Shown here: piece after piece, positions 45,816 to 53,818 of the stretch
How the letters are laid out: each line of letters begins with the position of its first letter
Numbering within the stretch: the first letter of the stretch is position 1
Source: Rheinheimera soli
GTDB taxonomy: Bacteria > Pseudomonadota > Gammaproteobacteria > Enterobacterales > Alteromonadaceae
DNA: 64,000 bases
NCBI RefSeq assembly: GCF_021290985.1
Contig: NZ_JAJOYU010000023.1
Location: 1 to 64,000 of the forward strand
Direction of reading: 5' to 3'
Position numbers and translations under genes: made by a program
The notes under the pieces: model-generated
Databases searched by the model: none
Seen by the model: the letters and a program-made list of their open reading frames with translations, nothing else
Told to the model about the DNA's origin: nothing

Positions 45816-46012
45816 AGCGTAATAATTTGAGCTTTAACACTGTCCCAGCTTTCACCCTGCTCAGGTTCAAGCTCATACTCAGCCAAACGTTCGGCCAATA
45901 CCTTACGCTGCGAAGCGTTAAGTTCACTGGCATCCGCTTCGGCACGAACACTGTCCCATAACTGTTCCGCCAACAGAATCTTTTCGCTGGCACTTAGCTC
46001 TTGAAGGTTCAT
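45812..46012 (-). CDS. antitoxin of the cas-embedded pair (addiction module family)
   Basis: A 66-residue acidic helical protein, MNLQELSASEKILLAEQLWDS..., ending SWDSVKAQIITL. The pattern (repeated L-A-E-Q-LWDS helices and a Trp near the C-terminus) fits the addiction-module/putative antitoxin family that pairs with ParE-like toxins. A GTG at 46018 lies too near GGAG, while the ATG at 46012 has GGAG eight bases away, so I choose it. A hairpin and a TATAGT sequence lie between it and cas7, so it may have its own promoter. Confidence 0.82.
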   Translation of the reverse strand: MNLQELSASEKILLAEQLWDSVRAEADASELNASQRKVLAERLAEYELEPEQGESWDSVKAQIITL

Positions 46013-46060
46013 ATACACATCTCCGAACTGGTACTTTTGTGCTGTTACTATAGCTTTTCC

Positions 46061-46083
46061 AGAGCCTGATTGCTGCAGGCTCT
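46061..46083 (-). terminator. hairpin between cas7 and the embedded antitoxin
   Basis: AGAGCCTG (46061-46068) and CAGGCTCT (46076-46083) form an 8-bp stem with a 7-base loop, 15 bases after cas7. No long T-tract follows, only GGAAAAGC on the minus strand, then a -10-like TATAGT near 46047-46052. It may weaken readthrough or protect the upstream cas message. Confidence 0.55.
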
Positions 46084-46097
46084 GATATTGCCCATTA

Positions 46098-46928
46098 TTA
46101 GAAACCGTCTATTTCCTCAGCTTTTAGGTTATCCAAAATTGATAACTGATAGCTGCCATCTGGATTTACATCCAATGACCTGTGTACTTTGGCCGACGAG
46201 TATTGACCTGCTTTACTGTTATGCTTCCACCAGATCACCTTTTCAACAGCCATAGAACCTTCTGGTCTGGCGGAAGAAGCATCGCCTTCAAACAATTTTG
46301 GCAAAATAGATTTAAGAATATCCGCGTCTGCATCACTAAAGCCGGTTTTTTCTGCCAGTTGTGGTGACATAGCACCATATGCAACATACACCGCCTGATC
46401 AACACGATGCTTCATCCCCATAGTGTCCGAACCTTTTTTACTGCCATCGCCATCACCGCTTACACTTTTTGTAATTTGAGTACTGGTAATGCTTACTGGC
46501 TCCCGGCTAAAGGCGGATTGAATGCTAACCGGTCCACGGATAGGGATGGATACACCATCTTTCTCTTCGCTTTTAAACGCAAATAACTGGCCAAAGGCAC
46601 GGACGTCAAACCAGGTTTCACATGCCAGCTTTGCAGCGTCTTCGGGTTTTGTCTTCTTTGCGTTCAGTGCATCTTTACCTAAAACGCCTTCAGCTCTGGC
46701 GCGCAAGCTTGGGTAGCCATCGGTTTTCTTTTCGTCCGATTGCACAAAAATTGCCTGGCCAGCATCTTGTAAGCGATCCCGCGTTTTACGCTTTAAACAT
46801 ACGTCGGTAATTTCGCCATAGCCGTCATAGTCTGTCCGTGGGCGGTTACCATTTAACGGATCGCCATTTGGGTTAGCGTTTTTTACTGAGAAAATAATGG
46901 CGAAATCGATTTTATTTTGTAAGCTCAT
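46098..46928 (-). CDS. cas7: Cascade backbone protein Cas7 (Csd2)
   Basis: A 276-residue Cas7 of the Csd2 type: FSVKNANPNGDPLNGNRPR near residue 15 and SVSGDGDGSKKGSDTMGMKHR near 165 are family patterns. Cas7 coats the crRNA spacer and forms the filament of the type I-C complex. AAGGA precedes the ATG at 46928; a reading from 46952 adds eight residues without support. It lies 10 bases after cas8c and, unlike in most I-C operons, is followed by a toxin-antitoxin pair rather than directly by cas4. Confidence 0.95.
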   Translation of the reverse strand: MSLQNKIDFAIIFSVKNANPNGDPLNGNRPRTDYDGYGEITDVCLKRKTRDRLQDAGQAIFVQSDEKKTDGYPSLRARAEGVLGKDALNAKKTKPEDAAKLACETWFDVRAFGQLFAFKSEEKDGVSIPIRGPVSIQSAFSREPVSITSTQITKSVSGDGDGSKKGSDTMGMKHRVDQAVYVAYGAMSPQLAEKTGFSDADADILKSILPKLFEGDASSARPEGSMAVEKVIWWKHNSKAGQYSSAKVHRSLDVNPDGSYQLSILDNLKAEEIDGF

Positions 46929-46938
46929 GCTGTTTTCC

Positions 46939-48885
46939 TTATTCTGCTGCATCTGCGGTTTCTACCGCGTCTTTTTTACTGTTTAGTGCTAAACGCTGGC
47001 AGTGAAACCCCAGTAAAAACTCACCACTTAGCGCTTTGTCTGATCTAAATTCTGTAGTATCGAAAGCCGACTGAATGCTATCCAGCAAGTCTTTTCGTAA
47101 CTTTAAAAAGCCGGGGCTAACATTTTGCAAACGATGCATATAGGGATTTAGTGCCAGCTCCAAATTACGCCAGGTGGAAAACGGCCTGTCGGCAAAGCGT
47201 TGCATTAAACGGTCAGCCGTGGTGTTACGCTTTTCACCCGCTTTGTAAAGCGCGTAGGATTCAATATTTTCAGCTACCGCCAATAAGCGGCCATATAAAT
47301 AGTCCCGTGAGGTACTGGTTTCATCTAATGCCATGGCATAGTCCTTTTGGTATTTAATATGAGATGTGCGTTTGCAAAAGCCTTTATAGAGGGCGCAAGC
47401 AATACCGAGGTTTTGCTCCCAGCGCCATGTTTCATCTGTTTTGTAAGCTAAACGATTCGTTGCCCGTTTAATGGCGTAGTTAACAATGTCTATAGGTAAA
47501 GGCCTGCCTTCAACAATGCAAGGCAACAGACGTTCGGTCAGGTTTTTCTTCAGTGAATCAGTACTTTTTAAAACGTCGCCGTAAACTGCATCCCAAATTT
47601 TATAAGGTGCAGGAGCACAAACCGACCAAACTGTTTTCTCGACAGGTTTAGTTTTGCCATTACTGTTCAGCGTTACTTTATGCCGCTGCGGCCAGGCAAA
47701 ATCCTGATACCACTTTTCTAACGAGGCTAAAAACTCTTCAGCTATGGTTTCACGGTAGTAAATAATCCCCATACGGCCTGGCGTGGCGGAATCCAGCCCC
47801 AGAATACAAATGCTCTCGTTACGATCCAACTCTCCTTTACCTGTGCCTTTTAGGTGACTTTTCAGGTTTAGCGCATAGCTTTGGCCTATATCCAGCGAGT
47901 GATCCTTTTCGGGTATGGCTTCTGCATTTAGCAGATCCCACGGATCAGAGAATGGATTTGGGATCTGTTTGCCCGATACAGCCCAACTGACATAGGTTTG
48001 ATCGCCATTGCGAAAACTCTGGCGCCCAAGTAGCCAGCGCAAGGCGTTATGTGCTTTTTGGGTAACGTCAAAACTAACTGCAGCAGCTTGCCCGCTATCA
48101 GTAAATTTGCCTCTAAAGGTAAAGCCACTGCTGTCATTTGCGGAAATTAATTTTGCTTTATCACCGCTGTGGCGTATTTTTGCAGGGTGATTTGAAGCTA
48201 AAACACTTTGTTCGCCCTTTATCAAACACAAACCCAGCTTGCCACCATTTAAGCTATCAAAGTTAATCCAACTTTGTTGAATGGCTGGATCAAGCCAGGT
48301 TTTAGACTGTGCAATGCCGGGCATTTCGACGGTCCAGCATACCAATGCAGAACCTTGATCCAATGAACCAGCTTCTTTTGGCAGGACTTTGAACAAGAGT
48401 GGAGGCTCATTATCACCTTGCCATTTGGTTAGCAGAATTCCATCTGCTGCATGCAGTACACCTTGTTCAATTAAGTCAGCTACCACGCTCCTTTTAGTTA
48501 CATAAGAGTGAATAGCTGTTAAAACTGGTAAGCTAAAATCTGAGGCACACCATTCACTCAATTGTGTTAAATAGAGTTCAAACCCAGCTTTTTTTAAGCC
48601 ACCAAAAAGCTCATAATCTCCAGCTACATACTGAACTTTATCCGCTAAGGCATGAGAGGCAAGGCCACTAGCTCTTCCAGCTGATTGCTCTGTAGCTGGT
48701 AAAACTATCTGCGTTTTCTCTAAAACGTTTGCTCTTATAAAGTTACCGTTTCCATCAATTACAATATTAATATGTGCGTTTTGTGGAGTATGACTAACAG
48801 GCATTAACTGTTCATCTTGTGGTAGTGAATTAGATAAATCCTGAGCTTGCTCATAGGTTTCATATAAACGTGCCAGCCAACTCAT
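46939..48885 (-). CDS. cas8c: Cascade large subunit Cas8c (Csd1)
   Basis: A 648-residue Cas8c/Csd1. The start MSWLARLYETYEQAQ and internal GLDSATPGRMGIIYYRE near residue 365 and RLLAVAENIESYALY near 540 are typical of the family. It binds the PAM and recruits Cas3; an internal start within cas8c often yields a small-subunit (Cas11c) product in this subtype, for which I have not pinned a codon. The ATG overlaps the cas5c stop by 4 bases, so translation is coupled. Confidence 0.95.
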   Translation of the reverse strand: MSWLARLYETYEQAQDLSNSLPQDEQLMPVSHTPQNAHINIVIDGNGNFIRANVLEKTQIVLPATEQSAGRASGLASHALADKVQYVAGDYELFGGLKKAGFELYLTQLSEWCASDFSLPVLTAIHSYVTKRSVVADLIEQGVLHAADGILLTKWQGDNEPPLLFKVLPKEAGSLDQGSALVCWTVEMPGIAQSKTWLDPAIQQSWINFDSLNGGKLGLCLIKGEQSVLASNHPAKIRHSGDKAKLISANDSSGFTFRGKFTDSGQAAAVSFDVTQKAHNALRWLLGRQSFRNGDQTYVSWAVSGKQIPNPFSDPWDLLNAEAIPEKDHSLDIGQSYALNLKSHLKGTGKGELDRNESICILGLDSATPGRMGIIYYRETIAEEFLASLEKWYQDFAWPQRHKVTLNSNGKTKPVEKTVWSVCAPAPYKIWDAVYGDVLKSTDSLKKNLTERLLPCIVEGRPLPIDIVNYAIKRATNRLAYKTDETWRWEQNLGIACALYKGFCKRTSHIKYQKDYAMALDETSTSRDYLYGRLLAVAENIESYALYKAGEKRNTTADRLMQRFADRPFSTWRNLELALNPYMHRLQNVSPGFLKLRKDLLDSIQSAFDTTEFRSDKALSGEFLLGFHCQRLALNSKKDAVETADAAE

Positions 48886-49601
48886 AACGCTGCCTCCAAG
48901 ATTTCGGCGGACTGCAGGTTTAAATCCAGATTAAATTCTTTTGGTTGCATGTCACGAATAAAACGCTTTACTTGACACTCTTCAGGCCTTGGAAATGTGA
49001 CAACACCATGCTGCATCTTTGCATGCCAAAATCGGCTATGTAGTTCATCAACACCTGTTTCATCCGGATAGTCAAAACCATGGAACATCAAGCCAAAACC
49101 AAGTTCATCAATTCCGTCATAAGCACCAGCACCGGATCCAAACTCACAAGGCTCTACATAGCCCTGACAATCACGCGTACCTAAAAAAATGTCTTGCCTG
49201 CCGCCTTTTTCAAGCATTCGGGTCGCAATACTAAAGTGCTTACCATCAACACGATCTTTCACCAATTCGGGCCGACAAGTATTCCACTCAAAATGCGCTT
49301 CAACCTGATATTCAACATCGTGCAAGAAGGTATAAATAGCCAGACTATTACCACCTCCCCAGTTCAATGGTTTGGTCCCCTTCGTCTGTGTTCGTAAAGG
49401 GTTTATCACTCTGACCCGGTCGACATACCAAGTGATTGTCGGTTTCCAGTAGATCGATTTCAAAACCCCCTTTAGCGCCTCATACGTGGGCAAGTGATAT
49501 GAGCACTTTTCCCCACCGACCTTTGTGATCGGATCGGTAAATAGCGCATAACGACCCCACAGACGAAAACTAATGCTGTTCTTCATTGGTTTTGTCTCCA
49601 T
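48882..49601 (-). CDS. cas5c: crRNA-processing endonuclease Cas5c
   Basis: A 239-residue Cas5d/Cas5c. In type I-C it replaces Cas6, cutting the pre-crRNA in the repeat and capping the 5' handle. The start SISFRLWGRYALFTDP, the GGEKCSYHLPTYEALKGVLKSIYWKPT segment (residues 29-55, including Tyr and Lys of the active region), and MLEKGGRQDIFLGTRDCQGYVEP fit the family. AAAGGA precedes the ATG at 49601; an ATG five codons in is possible. It lies between cas3 and cas8c with short spacings. Confidence 0.95.
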   Translation of the reverse strand: METKPMKNSISFRLWGRYALFTDPITKVGGEKCSYHLPTYEALKGVLKSIYWKPTITWYVDRVRVINPLRTQTKGTKPLNWGGGNSLAIYTFLHDVEYQVEAHFEWNTCRPELVKDRVDGKHFSIATRMLEKGGRQDIFLGTRDCQGYVEPCEFGSGAGAYDGIDELGFGLMFHGFDYPDETGVDELHSRFWHAKMQHGVVTFPRPEECQVKRFIRDMQPKEFNLDLNLQSAEILEAAL

Positions 49602-49617
49602 ATTCTGTCCTTTTCAG

Positions 49618-52083
49618 TTAGAAAACTAAGTTGTGTTGTTCAGCACAAGAACTCGTGCATACACCAAAATCCTGACTATAAAATCGCTCATCAAGATAGA
49701 AAATGCCTTCACCTTCAGCAACCTCATAAATTGCATTTCGCTGCTGAAGCTGCTCCCATATATTGGGAAATAGATTGACGCTGTATTTTTGTAGCCTTCG
49801 GATCAATTGATAATAAGTAGCAGCATCGAATTTTTTATTTGCCGCACAAAGTTCTGCTAAAAATGCTCGACCTTCACCATAAGGCACAATAAGTGATTGT
49901 GTCGGCGCGTCTATTGCTTTAAAGGCTTTTCCGGCTGTCATAAAAGCATGATGTAATGTGAGCATCGGATTTGCGTTTGGATTTCTGGCATTAATGCTCA
50001 ACAGATTTAGTAAATCGTTGGAGCCTTCTGCTGCAGTAGCTTTTAAGGGGTAGTTCATCTCGCGACTGCGGTCAAAAAAGTAGTACTGAAAATACTGTTG
50101 CATCACTTCTGGTTTCAGGAAATCCTGACCTTCGAATTCATTAAAAATCCGTTTTGTGGCTTCTTGGCCTATTTTTATATCCGGCAGTAAATCAATAGTC
50201 TCTTTATCAGGATTGATCACATAAACCGTTGATGTCGGGTGCTTACCATTACGATTGCAACGGCCAGCGGCTTGAGCCAAAGAATCTAAACCAGCCAGAA
50301 AACGGATCACAGCGGCAAAGTCCACGTCCACACCTGCTTCAATAAGCTGAGTGCTGATGCAAAGTACCGGCAATTTGTCGTCCAGACGCTGGCGTACTTT
50401 TGCTAACAATACTTTACGATGAGCCGGGCATTGTGCTGTGCTTAAGTGAATGAGCGCTTCTTCATCTACAGCGCCACTTTGCTGCAGAGACATAAAAAGC
50501 GCCTGAGCCCAGTTTTTGGTATTTACAATAATCAGACAGCTTTGCTTAACCTTCACTTCATCAAGTGCCAGCTCAGTAATTTCGTCTAACGACCAACCTG
50601 ACGGCCTGGTTTTATCGAGAATCTCTACTCTTTTTAGCTCATCGAACAACCCATCAACATTGGGCATCAATTCATTTTCATCGATTAAATTAAGCCGCCC
50701 TTTTTCCTCATTTTTGACTTTATGCAGCAAAGGCTGAGTAGCAGTACAAAGAACAGCTGTCGTCTTGCAATGCGCCGCCAAGTAGTTCAACGAATTATTA
50801 AAAAGGTGAATGCAGTTCACAGGTAGAGTTTGAATTTCATCAAACACTATGACGCTGTTGGCCAACTGATGTAAGCGTCTAACACCACGAGTACCACCGC
50901 TCAACAATGTTTCAAGAAATTGCACCATAGTAGTCAGCACTATGGGGGCATCCCAGTTTTCGCTGACTAACTTGCTATGCCAAGTTTGTTGTTCAGGCTC
51001 CAGATTAGAATGATGTTCCAATACCCAAGGGCGACCATCGTTGTCGCGATGAAGCACTGTTCTTATCGCCTGAGCATTTTGTTCAATAATAGAAGTGTAT
51101 GGAATGATGTAAAACACGCGGTCAAGTTTATGCTGTCTTGCATGATGCAGCGCATAACGCAAACTGGAATAAGTTTTTCCACCTCCTGTTGGCACTGTGA
51201 GGCTATAAATCCCTTGTGTGTCAACAGATCGCCTTAAACAATTATCTGAAATTTGTTTTCGTATAGAGTCCACTGCATTTCTGCATTCAAGTGTTGTTAC
51301 AAAAGTTTCAACTCTCTGACATGCATCTTCCCAGTCAGGCTTCAGATGCCTGTGTTGACTATATTCTGGATTCTCAAAGTCAGCGCTATTAACCCTGTCA
51401 GCATCTATAAGGCAGCTAAACAGGAATTTTGTGTAAAAACCAAGATTGAACGCCCGAACAACGTCACTGTAACCAGAGGCCTCTGATGAATGTCGCTTTA
51501 ATTTGTCGACGACACTCTTAATAAAATCAGCAGCTCCCAAGGATGCAGCTTTGGCCAGAATTTCCGTATCTGCCGACTTCATACATTCTTGCAGATGCGT
51601 AAGATCGTCTGCCTTACGTATACGGTTTAAAAAGCCTGAACCATTTTCTGAGGGCAAACAGTCAATTAAACCGCTGTGATGAGAGGCTATACACAAAGCT
51701 AAAATTTGTACTGCTGCAATTGCCAGTTTTTGATCTGACGAACCATTTTCAGGAAAGCAACGCAGTGCAACAGGCAGCAGATACTGGAAAACCCACTGTG
51801 CACCTGCAGATGAATGGTCGATTTTTCCTTTCAAACTTTTTACGTCAACATCATCAATGTCAGGATCAAAACTTGATACAGCCTGCTGAATAATGAGCTG
51901 CATATAGTCTTGAAAGGCTTGGCTAAACTTGCCAAAGTCATGCAGTAAACCAAGCAGAGAACCAACCTCACTCTGACCTATTTTGCTTGCATAGCCTGCA
52001 GCCAAAGCACCAACTTCTACCAAATGTGTTTTGACGCTTTGATGGTTAACGCCATCTTTTGCTGGATGAGCGATATAGTTCAT
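49618..52083 (-). CDS. cas3: CRISPR helicase-nuclease Cas3 (HD-DExD/H)
   Basis: An 821-residue single-chain Cas3. The N-terminal HD nuclease carries LLHDFGKFSQAF near residues 46-57 (metal-binding His48-Asp49) and HSSAGAQW near 90. The helicase part has Walker A TVPTGGGKTYSSL near 300 and DEIQTLP near 413, then motif VI AAGRCNRNG near 605. It unwinds and degrades DNA recruited by Cascade. AAAAGGAG precedes the ATG. It is the first gene of the operon. A WYL-type motif and a TATATT -10 lie in its promoter. Confidence 0.96.
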   Translation of the reverse strand: MNYIAHPAKDGVNHQSVKTHLVEVGALAAGYASKIGQSEVGSLLGLLHDFGKFSQAFQDYMQLIIQQAVSSFDPDIDDVDVKSLKGKIDHSSAGAQWVFQYLLPVALRCFPENGSSDQKLAIAAVQILALCIASHHSGLIDCLPSENGSGFLNRIRKADDLTHLQECMKSADTEILAKAASLGAADFIKSVVDKLKRHSSEASGYSDVVRAFNLGFYTKFLFSCLIDADRVNSADFENPEYSQHRHLKPDWEDACQRVETFVTTLECRNAVDSIRKQISDNCLRRSVDTQGIYSLTVPTGGGKTYSSLRYALHHARQHKLDRVFYIIPYTSIIEQNAQAIRTVLHRDNDGRPWVLEHHSNLEPEQQTWHSKLVSENWDAPIVLTTMVQFLETLLSGGTRGVRRLHQLANSVIVFDEIQTLPVNCIHLFNNSLNYLAAHCKTTAVLCTATQPLLHKVKNEEKGRLNLIDENELMPNVDGLFDELKRVEILDKTRPSGWSLDEITELALDEVKVKQSCLIIVNTKNWAQALFMSLQQSGAVDEEALIHLSTAQCPAHRKVLLAKVRQRLDDKLPVLCISTQLIEAGVDVDFAAVIRFLAGLDSLAQAAGRCNRNGKHPTSTVYVINPDKETIDLLPDIKIGQEATKRIFNEFEGQDFLKPEVMQQYFQYYFFDRSREMNYPLKATAAEGSNDLLNLLSINARNPNANPMLTLHHAFMTAGKAFKAIDAPTQSLIVPYGEGRAFLAELCAANKKFDAATYYQLIRRLQKYSVNLFPNIWEQLQQRNAIYEVAEGEGIFYLDERFYSQDFGVCTSSCAEQHNLVF

Positions 52084-52115
52084 TTACTGTACTCCTTTTC
52101 AATATAACCACTCTA

Positions 52116-52132
52116 CCCTCTATCCCTGAATT
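52116..52132 (-). promoter_or_regulatory. candidate WYL-regulator site in the cas3 promoter
   Basis: On the minus strand AATTCAGGGATAGAGGG. It matches AATTCAGGGACAGAAAG at the start of the WYL gene (53025-53041) at 14 of 17 positions. It lies just upstream of a -10-like TATATT (near 52100-52105) and so covers the -35 area of the cas3 promoter, where bound protein could either block or help polymerase. The binding protein is inferred from the shared motif. Confidence 0.5.
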
Positions 52133-52185
52133 GACAACACTGTACAAAAACACCTGTAAACTAAGTGTGCAGGTTGTTGGTAAGC

Positions 52186-53025
52186 TTATGATTTTTCTTC
52201 AAATAACCATGGTTTTATGTCGTTTAGGTTCACTAAAACCAGTTGCTGGGCTTCGGGGCTGATGTCGATGTCGCGGATATTGACCTGCATTTCCTGCAGC
52301 ACGTATTGGGCTAAACAGGCGCGGCTGTGGATCAGGAGTTTGCCGTTTTGCATTTGGTAGTCGTGGTGCAGTACTTCTTGTTGGGCTGGTTTTAAGCGGG
52401 GGTCGGGTTGGAATTCTAAATAAAGTTCAGTGGTCCAGCCGGGGTCTTGCTCTGCACTGATTTTGGTTTTATCCATTAACTCAGGCACGCCACGAAAGCG
52501 GCTTAATACAAAGTCGCGAAAGCCTTTTGATTTCTCACAATAAGCCCGTAAATGCCACCTCAAGCCAGCACTGACAAAATGATGGGGCACTATAATGCGG
52601 CCTTGGCGGTCGGGGTTGCTGACCGACACGTAATCCACCTCTACCCGGCGCTTTTGCCGGATAGCAGTCACCAATACCCGGATAATTTCGGCGCTGACCT
52701 GGCGTTTGGGTAACGCCAAAGTGGTGTATGGCAAAGCGGTGCTTACGTCTGTAATGGCGTCCTGGTGACTGATCCAATTCAGGTATTCCACTACGTCACC
52801 AGAAATATAAGCTTGCTGAAAAGCGGCTTGTGGCAGAAAACCTTTATAACTGGCGTGATAAAGCAGATTGCCGGGTAACAGCTGTTGGTAATAAAGGATA
52901 TCTTTTTGCGCCTGAGTGCGGCTGATACCAAACTGGCGAATTAAGTGACTGGCGCTGATGCGGCCTTCCCACCAGGCAATCAGCTCAATAAACCACAATC
53001 TTTTGTCCTGATTAATGCTAAGCAC
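52186..53025 (-). CDS. WYL-domain transcriptional regulator of the cas operon
   Basis: A 279-residue protein with an N-terminal winged helix (about residues 10-60; FIELIAWWEGRISASHLIRQFGISRTQAQKDI, cut here for length to SRTQAQKDILYY) and a C-terminal WYL domain (about 120-200). The latter reads FVSAGLRWHLRAYCEKSKGFRDFVLSRF, where RWHLRAYC replaces the W-Y-L core; the W, R and L positions are kept. BrxR/CapW-type WYL proteins are switch repressors of defence operons. The GTG start has AGGGAC upstream; an in-frame TAA stops longer forms. It lies 102 bases before cas3, read the same way. I infer control of the cas genes. Confidence 0.85.
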   Translation of the reverse strand: MLSINQDKRLWFIELIAWWEGRISASHLIRQFGISRTQAQKDILYYQQLLPGNLLYHASYKGFLPQAAFQQAYISGDVVEYLNWISHQDAITDVSTALPYTTLALPKRQVSAEIIRVLVTAIRQKRRVEVDYVSVSNPDRQGRIIVPHHFVSAGLRWHLRAYCEKSKGFRDFVLSRFRGVPELMDKTKISAEQDPGWTTELYLEFQPDPRLKPAQQEVLHHDYQMQNGKLLIHSRACLAQYVLQEMQVNIRDIDISPEAQQLVLVNLNDIKPWLFEEKS

Positions 53026-53041
53026 TTTCTGTCCCTGAATT
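53025..53041 (-). promoter_or_regulatory. candidate WYL-regulator site at its own start
   Basis: On the minus strand AATTCAGGGACAGAAAG. It runs right up to the GTG start codon and includes the AGGGAC ribosome site, so a bound regulator would block its own expression. It is the partner of the site at 52116-52132. Part of the match could be ribosome-site sequence, but the copy before cas3 is too far from its ATG for that explanation. Confidence 0.45.
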
Positions 53042-53111
53042 TTGCTTTAGCACTACCATAACTGAACAGGAACACCATCGACAATGGCTTTGTTTGAATT
53101 TGAGTTTAAAG

Positions 53112-53146
53112 CCGTCGAATTCGACGGGTTTAGAGAACTAAACCCG
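53112..53146. repeat. overlapping palindrome and hairpin
   Basis: CCGTCGAATTCGACGG (53112-53127) is a perfect 16-bp palindrome. Its last bases begin CGGGTTTAG (53125-53133), which pairs with CTAAACCC G (53138-53146) across AGAA. The compound structure sits in the gap between the WYL gene and the second toxin gene. It may be a terminator-like or recombination site. No T-tract is seen. Confidence 0.5.
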
Positions 53147-53222
53147 CTATAAGGAAATCTATTCTGCGCTTGAAAAGCTCTAAGCTTTAACCTGTTGTTT
53201 GGAGGCTTAATTAAAATCTGGC

Positions 53223-53510
53223 TTATGGCAAATTCTCACGAAAAACGGTGAGAATTTCTATTTGAGACCCAGTGACACGATAAACAAAGCTGTATTTCTT
53301 GTAACAAACCTTTCGTATTCCATAGCCATACTCTGTAAGCTCAATCCCTGATTCAGGAAATTCAAGCAGTACTTTATTCAACCACAGTTCAAACTGATTC
53401 AGGTACTCAACTACGAAGGAATCTGGCAATCCCTGCCCTGAGAGATATTCAGCAATTTGTGACAAACGCTCTTTTGCGCGCGGTGAAAAAACGAGTTGTA
53501 GTTTACTCAT
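53223..53510 (-). CDS. RelE/ParE family toxin (second module)
   Basis: A 95-residue RelE/ParE toxin, MSKLQLVFSPRAKERLSQIA..., with KVCYKKYSFVYRVTGSQIEIL as the closing beta-sheet. The start at 53510 is preferred over 53537 because the first nine residues of the longer form are atypical and lack a ribosome site. It overlaps the antitoxin by 8 bases. This is a complete second addiction pair beside the WYL-cas region and may help hold the whole island in the chromosome. Confidence 0.85.
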   Translation of the reverse strand: MSKLQLVFSPRAKERLSQIAEYLSGQGLPDSFVVEYLNQFELWLNKVLLEFPESGIELTEYGYGIRKVCYKKYSFVYRVTGSQIEILTVFRENLP

Positions 53511-53715
53511 ACCTTGCACGAATGGATTTAAACACATCAGAAGATTTGAGTGCCTGGCCCTGTTCCAACTCTGTCACTGAAGTTTGAATATCATCGGCTA
53601 ACCTTCTGGCCTGCACAAACTCTGCAAAAGCTTTGACTACAGACTGCGGGTTACTGCCATATGCCTGCTTTAATTCGGCTTCCAGTTCTGGATTGTCGAT
53701 TTGGATACTTAACAT
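53503..53715 (-). CDS. antitoxin of the second module
   Basis: A 70-residue protein, MLSIQIDNPELEAELKQAYG..., with an N-terminal beta-strand then helix as in ribbon-helix-helix or Phd-like antitoxins, and a tail ELEQGQALKSSDVFKSIRARYE (trimmed form DVFKSIRARYE) for toxin binding. AGGAAG precedes the ATG. It comes first in the pair and overlaps the toxin start. The exact antitoxin family is not certain. Confidence 0.78.
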   Translation of the reverse strand: MLSIQIDNPELEAELKQAYGSNPQSVVKAFAEFVQARRLADDIQTSVTELEQGQALKSSDVFKSIRARYE

Positions 53716-53818
53716 CTTCCTGCTCCACTGTCTTTACTCTGATAGCCTAATGCTTAGATCACTATAGCTCAACTATTGTTTAATATGCCCTTTGAACCAA
53801 ACGGCTTTCAACTTACAC

